Shown here piece after piece: positions 19,671-29,422 of a stretch of 64,000 nucleotides of DNA. Source of the DNA: Shewanella litoralis (GTDB taxonomy: Bacteria > Pseudomonadota > Gammaproteobacteria > Enterobacterales > Shewanellaceae). The stretch spans positions 1 to 64,000 of the forward strand of contig NZ_WSRZ01000007.1 in NCBI RefSeq assembly GCF_009828585.1, read 5' to 3'. A program made the position numbers and the translations under genes. Below the pieces are notes generated by a model. That model did no database searches, was not told where the DNA came from, and saw only the letters and a program-made list of their open reading frames with translations. Numbering within the stretch: the stretch's first letter is position 1; every line of letters begins with the position of its first letter.

Positions 19671-21721
19671 TGAAAGATAACTTTGACGCCATCATCAGCC
19701 GTAATACTTTGTTTTGGTTATTAGTGACTAATGTTGCTGTGTTAAGCCCGCTGTATCAACAAGCCACGCTGTGGAGCATCGGCATTTGTGCGATTTGTTT
19801 TGTCTGGCGAGTCGGAATTTACCTGGGTAAAGTGGCAGCACCGCCAAAGTTATTAGTGACATCACTGGCCATTGGCGCAGCAACGACCCTTGCCTTGGTC
19901 TCATCTGAAATCGGTTTACTGAACGCATTAGTCAATTTATTGATTTTAGGTTATGCCCTTAAATACATCGAAATGCGTGAACAGCGAGATGTAAAAGCCA
20001 TCGTATTGGTAGGGTATTTTTTGATTGCTCTTACCTTACTCGACCAACAAGGCATGCTCAACACCTTGCATTTATTAGCCGTGGTCGTGATTAACACCGG
20101 CATTTTAATTAGCGTATACCAAGACAAATCCAATAAATTCGCCAACCTTGGATTTAGCGTTAAATTAGTCTTACAAAGTTTACCATTAGCTATTTTATTG
20201 TTTATCGTATTTCCACGCTTGGGCCCATTGTGGATGGTGCCCAACATGAAATCGGCCACCACAGGCTTGTCTGATGAAATGTCTTTTGGCGATATTAATA
20301 AACTCACCCGCTCAGCAGAGTTGGCTTTTCGCGTCGGTTTTGACAACCCAGACGGCACTACTCTAGGCCCTGCAAATCAAGATTTGTACTGGCGTACCCT
20401 AGTGATGGAAAACTACGACGGCAAAACATGGCGCCAGGACCCGAGCATTAAAAACATACAACGCCAAGCTTATTTTCAAAAACCACAACGCGATAAAGCC
20501 ATACTTACCGGGCAAAACCGCAAAATTGAATACGTGGTGATTAGCGAGCCTAGTCATCAAAAATGGTTATATGGTCTCGACGAAGCCTTTAGCGACAACA
20601 GCCAAATCGTTGAACTGCCAGACTATCGCTTGTATTCGCTCAGACCTGTCGATCAGCGTATGAGTTATCGCGTGACTTCTTATCCAGACAATGTCATGGA
20701 GCTAACGTTAAAAGACAATACCAAAAAATTAAATTTGGCTTTGCCTCCCAACAGTAATCTTAAAACCCAAGCCCTGGCACACAAATTTGCGCAAGATTAT
20801 CCCGAGCCACAAGCGCGGATGAACGCCATGATGAATTACTTTGCCGAGCAAGCCTATTACTACACGTTAAGCCCACCGACTGTGGGCGAGCAGCAAATTG
20901 ATGACTTTTTATTTGAAAACCGCGCCGGATTTTGTGCACATTACGCCTCAGCATTAGTGTTTATGGCCCGCGCGAGCGGCTTACCCGCACGTATGGTCAC
21001 CGGTTATCAAGGCGGCGAATACAATCCACAAGCGGGCTATTACAGCATTTATCAATACATGGCCCATGCCTGGACCGAAGTGTGGCTAGAAGGCAAAGGC
21101 TGGCAGCGTTTTGACCCCACCGCTATGATTGCACCGCAGCGCATTTTAGATGGTTTTGACGCCACATTCGACAGCCAAAGTAGCTACCTGCAAGACAGTC
21201 CATTTAGCAGCTTAAGAATGAAGCAATACCCCTGGCTTAACGAATTACGCCAGCAACTCTCTAGCCTCGATTACTATTGGAGTGTATGGGTGTTAGGGTT
21301 TGATGAAGAGCGCAAACAACAAGTGTTATCAAAACTATTAGGGGATGTCACCAGCAGTAAAATTGCCTTAATGATGATTTTTAGCTTTATCATCATTGCT
21401 TTAGTGATTGGTTACTATGCTGGATTATTTAGTCAAAACACCCAGAAAGATCCGCTGAACAAACGTTATCAGTTGGTGTGTCAGCGTTTAGCTAAACGAG
21501 GTATGCCGCGCCCACAAGGCCAGGCACCACAAGATTACGCTAACGATGTAGTAGCACGTCTCAGTGACAAGCATCCACGTTTAGCAGCCGACTTTAACGC
21601 ACTAAGCCAGGCCTTTATGGCACTCAAATATCAACCGTTGACGCCAGAGCAAAGCCAGCAACAACAGCAGCAATTTATGCGCTTATACCGCAAATTACGC
21701 CTACGTTTATTGCGCAGTTAA
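19670..21721 (+). CDS. TgpA-like transmembrane transglutaminase (DUF3488 + transglutaminase core)
   Basis: 683-residue inner-membrane protein. The N-terminal DUF3488 region has about six helices (to about residue 185), followed by a periplasmic transglutaminase/protease-like domain and a last helix near 565-585. The catalytic triad is visible: Cys near 422 in AGFCAHYASA, His near 464 in MAHAWTEVW, Asp near 480 in RFDPT. The Pseudomonas homologue TgpA is essential there and acts in the periplasm. Here it is third in the moxR-DUF58 operon. The C-terminal tail is a cytosolic DUF4129-like helical segment rich in Gln. Confidence 0.88.
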   Translation: MKDNFDAIISRNTLFWLLVTNVAVLSPLYQQATLWSIGICAICFVWRVGIYLGKVAAPPKLLVTSLAIGAATTLALVSSEIGLLNALVNLLILGYALKYIEMREQRDVKAIVLVGYFLIALTLLDQQGMLNTLHLLAVVVINTGILISVYQDKSNKFANLGFSVKLVLQSLPLAILLFIVFPRLGPLWMVPNMKSATTGLSDEMSFGDINKLTRSAELAFRVGFDNPDGTTLGPANQDLYWRTLVMENYDGKTWRQDPSIKNIQRQAYFQKPQRDKAILTGQNRKIEYVVISEPSHQKWLYGLDEAFSDNSQIVELPDYRLYSLRPVDQRMSYRVTSYPDNVMELTLKDNTKKLNLALPPNSNLKTQALAHKFAQDYPEPQARMNAMMNYFAEQAYYYTLSPPTVGEQQIDDFLFENRAGFCAHYASALVFMARASGLPARMVTGYQGGEYNPQAGYYSIYQYMAHAWTEVWLEGKGWQRFDPTAMIAPQRILDGFDATFDSQSSYLQDSPFSSLRMKQYPWLNELRQQLSSLDYYWSVWVLGFDEERKQQVLSKLLGDVTSSKIALMMIFSFIIIALVIGYYAGLFSQNTQKDPLNKRYQLVCQRLAKRGMPRPQGQAPQDYANDVVARLSDKHPRLAADFNALSQAFMALKYQPLTPEQSQQQQQQFMRLYRKLRLRLLRS

Positions 21722-21857
21722 TCTTCTACATAGATTTAGTCAAACAATGCACATTTGTTCAGCAACCAGCAGGCTATATTATCAATAAGCACAGTTTTGA
21801 TTGATGAAGTTCTCTAGAGTCCATAGAATGAATTAATGTCGAATCAGCGAGTGGCTC

Positions 21858-24800
21858 ATGCTTACCTTAATTCAATCAAATCAAATGGAAGTGTTATCAC
21901 AGCAGCTAGCAAAATTGTTGGCGATTAGCTCCGATAACCTGAGTGTATTGAGCGGTGAACATATTCTGGTGCAAAGTCCCGGTATGTCGACCTGGTTACG
22001 GTTAGAAGTGGCCAGGCACAATGGTATTGCGGCGGCGCTAACCTTTCCACTGCCATCGAGTTTTACCTGGCAGTTATGCCATGACTTACTGCCCAACGTG
22101 CCAAAAGATAATGCGTTTACTAAAGCGGCAATGACCTGGAAATTAATGGATTTATTGCCAAGTTTGCTAGACAACAGCGACTTTAGCCCATTAAAGCAAT
22201 ACTTAAGCCCGCAGATCACCCTTGATAATACGCGACCCGACACATTAATCATCGATCTCGAAGCGACAAGTAGCCCAGAAGGTGCCAGTAAAACCAGCCA
22301 CACACTGCAAACTAACGACACCGCCCACGAGGCGATTAAGTTATTTCAATTATGTGGTCGCATTGCCGATATATTTGACCAATATTTGGTGTATCGCCCT
22401 GAGTGGATTCTCGCCTGGGAGCAAAACTTACCGCTCAGCCAAATCAATAGCCAACTTGAACTCGATGACAATCAACGCTGGCAACCTATTTTGTGGCGTG
22501 CACTGGCCGATTACAATCGCCACCAGCTACAAGCCAGCCATTATCATCGCGCTAATTTACACGCCGACTTACTGGCAGCATTGATAAACCCTGACACCGA
22601 TTTATCCATGTTACCTGAGCGCTTATATGTGTTTGGTATTTCATCCATGCCGCCACAAACCCTTGAGGTGCTTTACCATTTAGCCTCAAGAATAGACGTG
22701 ATTATGTTGTCGCTAAGCCCGTGTCAGCATTATTGGGGCGACATCATCGAGCCCAAAGCCAGAGCGCGCATGGCACTGCAATATGCCAACAAAAAACAAC
22801 TCGACCAGGGCTGGGAAGACAAACTAGAAGTGGGTAACCCTTTACTGGCCAACAATGGTCAAATGGGCCGCGAATTACTCGATTTAATGCTCAGTTTGCC
22901 GCCCGAGCACACAGATTTTGGTTACGATTGTTATGTTGAACCCACACCAGACAACCTATTGCATGGCGTACAGTACGACATTTTACAAATGGAAACCCTC
23001 GGGCAACCATTAGGGCCAGATGCTGACATTTACCAGGACTTAGGCGCCAGACGAGAACTCCACACTAACGACAATTCAATTACCCTTCGCAGTTGTCACA
23101 GTGCCTTAAGAGAAGTCGAAACCCTGCACGATCATTTGCTTGAGTTATTGTCCAACGACAGCAGTTTACGCCCTAAAGATATTGTGGTGATGATGCCAGA
23201 TGTCGCTGCATATGCACCGTTTATCGACGCCGTATTTGGCACAGCAAACAGCCAATACTTTGCCGACACCAATCCACAAAAAGGCGACTACTACCTGCCC
23301 TACGCCATTGCCGATCGCGGCGCAGCGCAAGAGTCACCACTGATTAATAGCTTTTTAACTCTGCTTAATATCAATCAAAGCCGTTTTGGTTTAACTGAAA
23401 TTATCAGCATTTTAGAAGTACCGGCCATTTTACGCCGTTTCGATCTCGATGATGATGAACTGTCGCTTATTCGCCGTTGGTTGGATCAGGCCAATGTTCG
23501 CTGGGGCCGCGATCAAGATACACGCAGCCAATTAGGGGTGGCGCCCTTTGCACAAAACTCATGGGCATTTGGCATTAAACGCCTAATTTTAGGTTATGCG
23601 TTTAACGACCAGGCTGAGATATATCAAGGCACGTTAACCGTACAAGGCGTTGAAGGTCAGTCGTCGCAAGCATTAGGTAAACTGCTTAACTTTTTAGAAA
23701 CTATCGACACCTACTACAGCTTATTTGCCGGCGACTTTAGCACCCAACAACGTTTGGCCCAATTACAGCAATTATTGGCCGACTGTTACGACACCAATGA
23801 TGACGAACGCGAACAAATCCAAGCGATACGTGACGCTTTAGTCGTGTTAGAAACAGAGCTTGAAAGCGCCGGACATCAAGGTCAGGTCAATATTGAAGTA
23901 TTAAAGCAATGGTTTAACCAACGCCTTACCGAGTCTCGTGTTGGCCAACGCTACCTTGCCGGCAGCATTAACTTTTGTACCTTAATGCCAATGCGCTCAA
24001 TTCCATTTAATGTTGTATGCTTGTTAGGTATGAACGATGGCGTATACCCCCGAGTTCAGCACCCTGTCGGTTTTGATTTAATGGCTCACTTTGGCCCTAA
24101 AAAAGGTGACCGCTCACGCCGTTTAGACGACAGATACTTATTTTTAGAAGCGCTCTTATCTGCCAGGCAACAACTGTACATCAGCTATATTGGCCACAGC
24201 GAACGCGACAATGCCGAACGGATTGCCTCAATGCTAGTGTCAGAATTAATTGAATATTGCCAATTAAGTTACTTGCCATCAACGCTTAAACATCAGCTTG
24301 AAAACGGCCATGAGGTCAGCAATGATGACGCCGACAACCTCGTGTTACAGCAACTAATCCAAGCACAGCCATTACAGCCGTTTGATGCTAAATTATTTCG
24401 CATAAACCGCAACAACAACCCACTACAGCAAAGCTATAATTCACAGTGGTGTCCACCTGCTAAACAAGGAATGATTAGTATGCCATTTTTTAATCAACCA
24501 TTGCCATTATCAGCCGAGCAAGCCGACGAAGTGTTTGCCCATAGTCATATAGATAACCAAGGTAATAAAGTGGTCGAATTAGAGCTGTCATCGCTGATCC
24601 GCTTTTATCGAAATCCAGCACAATTCTTTTTTAATCGCAGTTTAAAAGTGGATTTATCATTAGATATTCAAGCAGATGATAACGATGAGCCATTCAGTCT
24701 CAATGCATTAGAGCGCTTTATATTGCAATTATCGATGATAGATAACGCCATCGACAATAAGCTCAGCGTACCAAACGATGCGCTAATTAGCCGCCTTAAA

Positions 24801-25613
24801 GCCAGTGGCGAGCTGCCCATGGCACCGTTTGATAATATCTTGTTAGCGCAATATCAGCGCGACATCGTGCCATTAATAAACCGAGTGCAGTTTTTGCAAG
24901 ACGAGCAGCCCATGCACACGGTGAATATCGACCTCAATTTTGACTTGAATCTCGAGTCAGCCACTGAAGATAATGCCTCAAAAATTCGGGTTAATTTGGT
25001 TGGCCGCATAGACGATATCTTGCCAAAAGGCCTGGTTAATTATCGCCCAGGTACTGCACACGGCCGCGACTTTATTAGAGTCTATTTACGTCACTTATGC
25101 CTTAATGCCATGGCAGATCAAGTAGTACCAACTGCGCAACATAAAGCCAAACAAGGCTACAGTTACTTACTCGATATTGGTCATTTTCATGCTTTTGCCC
25201 CCATCACCGCCGAGCAAGCCCGCGAACAACTGATGCGCTTTATTGTGTGCTTTATTCAAGGCCAGCGCCAACCACTGTGTTTTATGCCTAAAACCGCCTT
25301 TGCTTACGCAGAAGCTGAAGGTGAGCACGAAGATAAACTGCTTAAAGCCGAAGCGAAATGGGACGATGGCCAAACCCAATTTGGCGAAGCCTTTGACCCG
25401 CATAATCAGCGTTTATTTAACTTCCCCGATGATTTTAGCCAGGAAGGTTTTGGCCAACTGGTCGAGCATTTATTACAGCCCATGATAAGCCTGTATCACA
25501 AAGATAAACTGGCAGAACTTGAAAGCTTTGTCAGTGAAATAACTACCCCTAATGCGCCAAAATCAGCTGATGTTGTCAGTATTACCCGTTCGAGCTCGGG
25601 ATCGAAACAATGA
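21858..25613 (+). CDS. recC: RecC, exodeoxyribonuclease V gamma subunit
   Basis: 1251-residue subunit of the RecBCD helicase/nuclease that processes double-strand breaks and recognises Chi. Family features include VQSPGMSTWLRLEVARHNG near the N-terminus, HSALREVETLHDHLLELL, MPMRSIPFNVVCLLGMNDG and RRLDDRYLFLEALLSAR. Length is near that of E. coli RecC (1122), with extra linker sequence. It is first in a recC-recB-recD operon and its stop overlaps the recB start (ATGA). Confidence 0.95.
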   Translation: MLTLIQSNQMEVLSQQLAKLLAISSDNLSVLSGEHILVQSPGMSTWLRLEVARHNGIAAALTFPLPSSFTWQLCHDLLPNVPKDNAFTKAAMTWKLMDLLPSLLDNSDFSPLKQYLSPQITLDNTRPDTLIIDLEATSSPEGASKTSHTLQTNDTAHEAIKLFQLCGRIADIFDQYLVYRPEWILAWEQNLPLSQINSQLELDDNQRWQPILWRALADYNRHQLQASHYHRANLHADLLAALINPDTDLSMLPERLYVFGISSMPPQTLEVLYHLASRIDVIMLSLSPCQHYWGDIIEPKARARMALQYANKKQLDQGWEDKLEVGNPLLANNGQMGRELLDLMLSLPPEHTDFGYDCYVEPTPDNLLHGVQYDILQMETLGQPLGPDADIYQDLGARRELHTNDNSITLRSCHSALREVETLHDHLLELLSNDSSLRPKDIVVMMPDVAAYAPFIDAVFGTANSQYFADTNPQKGDYYLPYAIADRGAAQESPLINSFLTLLNINQSRFGLTEIISILEVPAILRRFDLDDDELSLIRRWLDQANVRWGRDQDTRSQLGVAPFAQNSWAFGIKRLILGYAFNDQAEIYQGTLTVQGVEGQSSQALGKLLNFLETIDTYYSLFAGDFSTQQRLAQLQQLLADCYDTNDDEREQIQAIRDALVVLETELESAGHQGQVNIEVLKQWFNQRLTESRVGQRYLAGSINFCTLMPMRSIPFNVVCLLGMNDGVYPRVQHPVGFDLMAHFGPKKGDRSRRLDDRYLFLEALLSARQQLYISYIGHSERDNAERIASMLVSELIEYCQLSYLPSTLKHQLENGHEVSNDDADNLVLQQLIQAQPLQPFDAKLFRINRNNNPLQQSYNSQWCPPAKQGMISMPFFNQPLPLSAEQADEVFAHSHIDNQGNKVVELELSSLIRFYRNPAQFFFNRSLKVDLSLDIQADDNDEPFSLNALERFILQLSMIDNAIDNKLSVPNDALISRLKASGELPMAPFDNILLAQYQRDIVPLINRVQFLQDEQPMHTVNIDLNFDLNLESATEDNASKIRVNLVGRIDDILPKGLVNYRPGTAHGRDFIRVYLRHLCLNAMADQVVPTAQHKAKQGYSYLLDIGHFHAFAPITAEQAREQLMRFIVCFIQGQRQPLCFMPKTAFAYAEAEGEHEDKLLKAEAKWDDGQTQFGEAFDPHNQRLFNFPDDFSQEGFGQLVEHLLQPMISLYHKDKLAELESFVSEITTPNAPKSADVVSITRSSSGSKQ

Positions 25614-28600
25614 AGCAAGCCAGCAGCGACAATAAAGTCACCCCGTTAAACGCATTAACCCTGCCCTTTGCAGGTTCCAGTTTAATTGAAGCCAGCGCCG
25701 GTACGGGTAAAACCTATACCATATCGGGTTTGTATTTACGTTTATTACTCGGCCATGGCGGCAATGCACCACTGAGTTGTGAACAAATTTTGGTAGTGAC
25801 CTTTACCAATGCCGCCACCGAAGAACTGCGTGACCGGATCCGCAAACGTATCAACCTCGCGTTTAAGCGTTTTTTAGGCTTACCCATTAACGATCCGTTT
25901 ATTGAACAGCTATATCAAAACATTAGCGAAGATGAACGCCCTATCGCACTGCGCCGCCTGGATTTAGCCTTAAAATCGTTAGACGAAGCCGCCATTTTTA
26001 CCATTCATGGTTTTTGTCAGCGTATTTTATCCGATATGGCTTTTGAATCCTCACTCCTGTTTGAATCAGAATTCACTCTTGATGATAGCGAGTTTTTACA
26101 TCATGCCGTGCGCGATTTTTGGCGTGAGGTCTGTTATCCATTACCACCTTTTTTAGCCGAAGCGATTAGCGATAAATTTGCCGAACCCGATGCGCTGGCA
26201 CAAAATTTACGCCCTTTACTTGGCGCCAGTCAGGCGCAATTATCAAACCAGCCACTGGCATTTGATAAACTCAGCTCAGAGTTAAGCAAAAGCCTAAATC
26301 GCTTTAATTTATTATGGCGAGGCAAACACAACGACACCCTGGCATTGCTGCATAAACTGCCTCTCAATGGTCAACGTTTTGGTAAAGCAAGCGACGGTTA
26401 CCCTAAGCTTGCCAAGGTGTTTGACGACATAAGCAACTGGGCAACATTCGGCCAGGGTTTACCGCCGATTAAAGCCTTAGAACAAATTGCATTATCAGAG
26501 CTTAAACTCAACAAAGGCGGTGTACTACCCAGCGCAGCTGAAGCCCCCTTGCTTGAACATATCGACAAGTTACTTGAGCTCATTAATCAATTAATTCCGT
26601 CATTTTTAGTACGCGCTCGTGAAGGGATCCGCCAACGTTTTGCCGGACAAAAGCAGCAACGCAACTTAATGACGCCCGATGATTTACTGCTCAGTTTGGC
26701 CATGGCATTAAGCCAAAATCCGCACACCTTAGGCCAGGCAATAGCCAAGCGATTTCCGGTGGCATTAATTGATGAGTTCCAAGATACCGATCCACTGCAA
26801 TTTACTATTTTTAACCAGGTCTACCAGCAACCGCTGGCCTCTCAACTTGAACTTGTGGCAGAGAACGACCTTGAGCAGATTGAAGCAAACAGCCTTGAGC
26901 AAGATGAAACAAACAGCCCTGAGCAAGCTGACGCAAACAACCAGCAAACAGGCAAGCTCAGTTTGTTAATGATTGGCGATCCTAAACAAGCCATTTACGC
27001 TTTTCGCGGCGCCGATATTTACACCTATATTGCCGCTAGGCAGCAAACACAAGCGCACTATAATTTAGAGACAAACTATCGCTCATCGACCAAGTTAGTA
27101 GACGGCGTTAATCAATTATTTAGCCAGCACAGCAATCCGTTTATTAGCGATGAAATCCCTTACGACCAAGTCAATACGCCACCAGCATCCGCTCATAAGT
27201 TGTTAACCGAAGCGACAAAAGACCCAAGCGCGTTACGGATTAAATTACTCGCCGAAGACAGTGAGCTTGGCTTAAATAAAGCCACCGCCAGACAAATACT
27301 TGCCGCCGACGCCGCCAGTGAAATAAAACGCTTATTAACCGAAGCGCAGCAAGGTTTATGCACCATAAACAGCAAAGGTAACTCTGAAGGCGAACCGCTC
27401 ATTGCGAAACACATTGCTGTGCTGGTGCGCGATCGCAACGAAGCCGCGGTGATGAAAGCTGAGCTATCAGCACGAAAAATTGGCGCAGTATTTTTAAGCC
27501 GCGACAGCGTATTTAACACCCTAGAAGCACGCGAAATGGCGCTATTGTTGTACGCTCTCGCCACCCCAAAAGATGAGCGAGCCATCCGTGCCGCCCTTGC
27601 TACCGAGTTAGTGGGTTACAGCGCATTACAAATTCATCAATTTAACCAGGATGAAGAACAGCGCCAACAGGTGCTTAATCAATTTATTCATTGGCACGAG
27701 TTATGGCTTAAACGCGGCGTCATGCCAGCGCTACTTAACTTTGCCAGCGAAACCCAATTAATTCATCGTTATCTGTCGCAAACAGAGCAGCTTAAAAGCG
27801 AGCACATTAACGATACTGACGACAGTGACACTGCGGCAAACAGTAAAGGTTCGGGCGAGCGCCGCCTTACCGACTTTAGGCATTTAGCCGAGTTACTGCA
27901 GCAAAAAGCCACCGAGCTTGACGGCAGTAGCGCCCTAATCAATTGGTATGAGCAACAACTCATCGACACTCAAGGTGGCGATGAGCAACAGCTGCGCCTT
28001 GAGAGCGAGCAAAACCTGGTGCAAATTGTGACGATCCACAAAAGTAAGGGGCTTGAATACCCTGTGTGTTTTGTGCCATTTATCAGCCTCGCCAGAAATA
28101 ACAGCCGTCGTCCGTCACCGATGTTATATCACCAAGATGAACAGTTAGTGTGGGACATAGACGCCACAGATGAAGGCTGGGAACAGCTTAAACAAGAAAC
28201 CCTCGCCGAAGATTTGCGCTTATTGTACGTGGCCTTAACTCGGCCGATTTATGTGTGTTATTTATACATTGCCAATCAAAGTCGCAAGCTCAAAGCGGGC
28301 ATCAGCAGCCAACTGCACGAAACCGGAATTGGCTATTTATTGGGGATTATCGGCAAACATACTGAGTTTAGTTTAATCAAAGCGCAGGTCGACAAAATCG
28401 CCACAATTGATGCCATCAGCGTAAACCAAATAAGCGACAACATTGATACCTCGGCATTGGCCAGCATTGATGATAGCGATGTGCACTTAAGCGCTAAAGC
28501 AGTCACGCGTAAGCCAAGTTTAGCCTGGCGAGTCGGCAGTTACTCAGGCTTAGTGAAACACTTGCCCCATGAGCGCGTCGCTCCGGGTGCTGATGATGAA

Positions 28601-29422
28601 GACTTTAGCGATGAGCTACTGCAATTGCAGTTACGAGATGACGAACTCATTGAACCACAACTCGACCGCTTTAGCTTTGAGCGAGGCGCTAACGCCGGTA
28701 GCTTTATGCATTTGGTATTAGAGTTGTTTGATTTTACCCAAGCAGACACCGAACTTGCCGGCGCACTGCAAAAAGCCATGAAACAATATGGTTTTGATGA
28801 AACATTATGGTTTGAACCGTTAAGCCTGTGGTATCAGCATATTTTAGCCACACCGTTAGCCAAGCATCAATCGGTTCACAATGACTCAGATGCCATTAGT
28901 CTAATGCAATTGCCGCCAAAACAAACCAGTGTCGAAATGGAGTTTTATCTGCCTATCTCCACCTTACAAGCGCAGCAGTTAAACCATATTTTACAGCAAC
29001 ACGGCTATGTCGCCGGGCTCGACTTTGACACCTTGCAAGGCATGTTAAAAGGCTTTATCGATTTAACCTTTGAGCACCAGGGCCGCTATTATATTGCCGA
29101 TTATAAGTCTAACCACCTTGGCGACAAGTATAGCGACTATAGCGAAAGCGCCATGGCCCAAGCCATTAATAGCCACCGCTATAACTTGCAGTACATCTTG
29201 TATACCCTGGCATTGCATCGTTATTTACGCTTACGCCTACCCGGCTATAATTACCAGCAACATCTAGGCGGCTGCTATTACTTATTCTTACGCGGCATGA
29301 GCCCAGAACACCCTGGCAGCGGCGTGTTTTTTGACAAACCACCCCAAGCGCTAATTGAGCAACTCGACAGCCTATTTAATGGCGATGCGACTCACGCTGT
29401 TTTGGAGACGCCAACATGCTAA
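25610..29422 (+). CDS. recB: RecB, exodeoxyribonuclease V beta subunit
   Basis: 1270-residue 3'-5' SF1 helicase and nuclease subunit. Walker A is EASAGTGKT at residues 27-35. Further helicase motifs are VVTFTNAATEELRDRI, ALIDEFQDTDPLQF, IGDPKQAIYAFRGAD, IVTIHKSKGLEYPV and LRLLYVALTR. The C-terminal nuclease motif is IADYKSNHLG near residue 1164. An odd segment at about residues 421-444 is a three-unit octapeptide repeat just before the GDPKQ motif. Overlaps with recC (4 nt) and recD (7 nt) indicate coupled translation. Confidence 0.95.
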   Translation: MKQASSDNKVTPLNALTLPFAGSSLIEASAGTGKTYTISGLYLRLLLGHGGNAPLSCEQILVVTFTNAATEELRDRIRKRINLAFKRFLGLPINDPFIEQLYQNISEDERPIALRRLDLALKSLDEAAIFTIHGFCQRILSDMAFESSLLFESEFTLDDSEFLHHAVRDFWREVCYPLPPFLAEAISDKFAEPDALAQNLRPLLGASQAQLSNQPLAFDKLSSELSKSLNRFNLLWRGKHNDTLALLHKLPLNGQRFGKASDGYPKLAKVFDDISNWATFGQGLPPIKALEQIALSELKLNKGGVLPSAAEAPLLEHIDKLLELINQLIPSFLVRAREGIRQRFAGQKQQRNLMTPDDLLLSLAMALSQNPHTLGQAIAKRFPVALIDEFQDTDPLQFTIFNQVYQQPLASQLELVAENDLEQIEANSLEQDETNSPEQADANNQQTGKLSLLMIGDPKQAIYAFRGADIYTYIAARQQTQAHYNLETNYRSSTKLVDGVNQLFSQHSNPFISDEIPYDQVNTPPASAHKLLTEATKDPSALRIKLLAEDSELGLNKATARQILAADAASEIKRLLTEAQQGLCTINSKGNSEGEPLIAKHIAVLVRDRNEAAVMKAELSARKIGAVFLSRDSVFNTLEAREMALLLYALATPKDERAIRAALATELVGYSALQIHQFNQDEEQRQQVLNQFIHWHELWLKRGVMPALLNFASETQLIHRYLSQTEQLKSEHINDTDDSDTAANSKGSGERRLTDFRHLAELLQQKATELDGSSALINWYEQQLIDTQGGDEQQLRLESEQNLVQIVTIHKSKGLEYPVCFVPFISLARNNSRRPSPMLYHQDEQLVWDIDATDEGWEQLKQETLAEDLRLLYVALTRPIYVCYLYIANQSRKLKAGISSQLHETGIGYLLGIIGKHTEFSLIKAQVDKIATIDAISVNQISDNIDTSALASIDDSDVHLSAKAVTRKPSLAWRVGSYSGLVKHLPHERVAPGADDEDFSDELLQLQLRDDELIEPQLDRFSFERGANAGSFMHLVLELFDFTQADTELAGALQKAMKQYGFDETLWFEPLSLWYQHILATPLAKHQSVHNDSDAISLMQLPPKQTSVEMEFYLPISTLQAQQLNHILQQHGYVAGLDFDTLQGMLKGFIDLTFEHQGRYYIADYKSNHLGDKYSDYSESAMAQAINSHRYNLQYILYTLALHRYLRLRLPGYNYQQHLGGCYYLFLRGMSPEHPGSGVFFDKPPQALIEQLDSLFNGDATHAVLETPTC
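26869..26940 (+). repeat. Three 24-bp tandem repeats inside recB
   Basis: Units 26869-26892, 26893-26916 and 26917-26940 share CCTTGAGCA and GCAAACA-like blocks and encode an acidic octapeptide series (consensus about LEQxExNS). The repeat is in frame and sits between two helicase motifs, so it is probably a surface loop that can vary in length. Confidence 0.7.
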
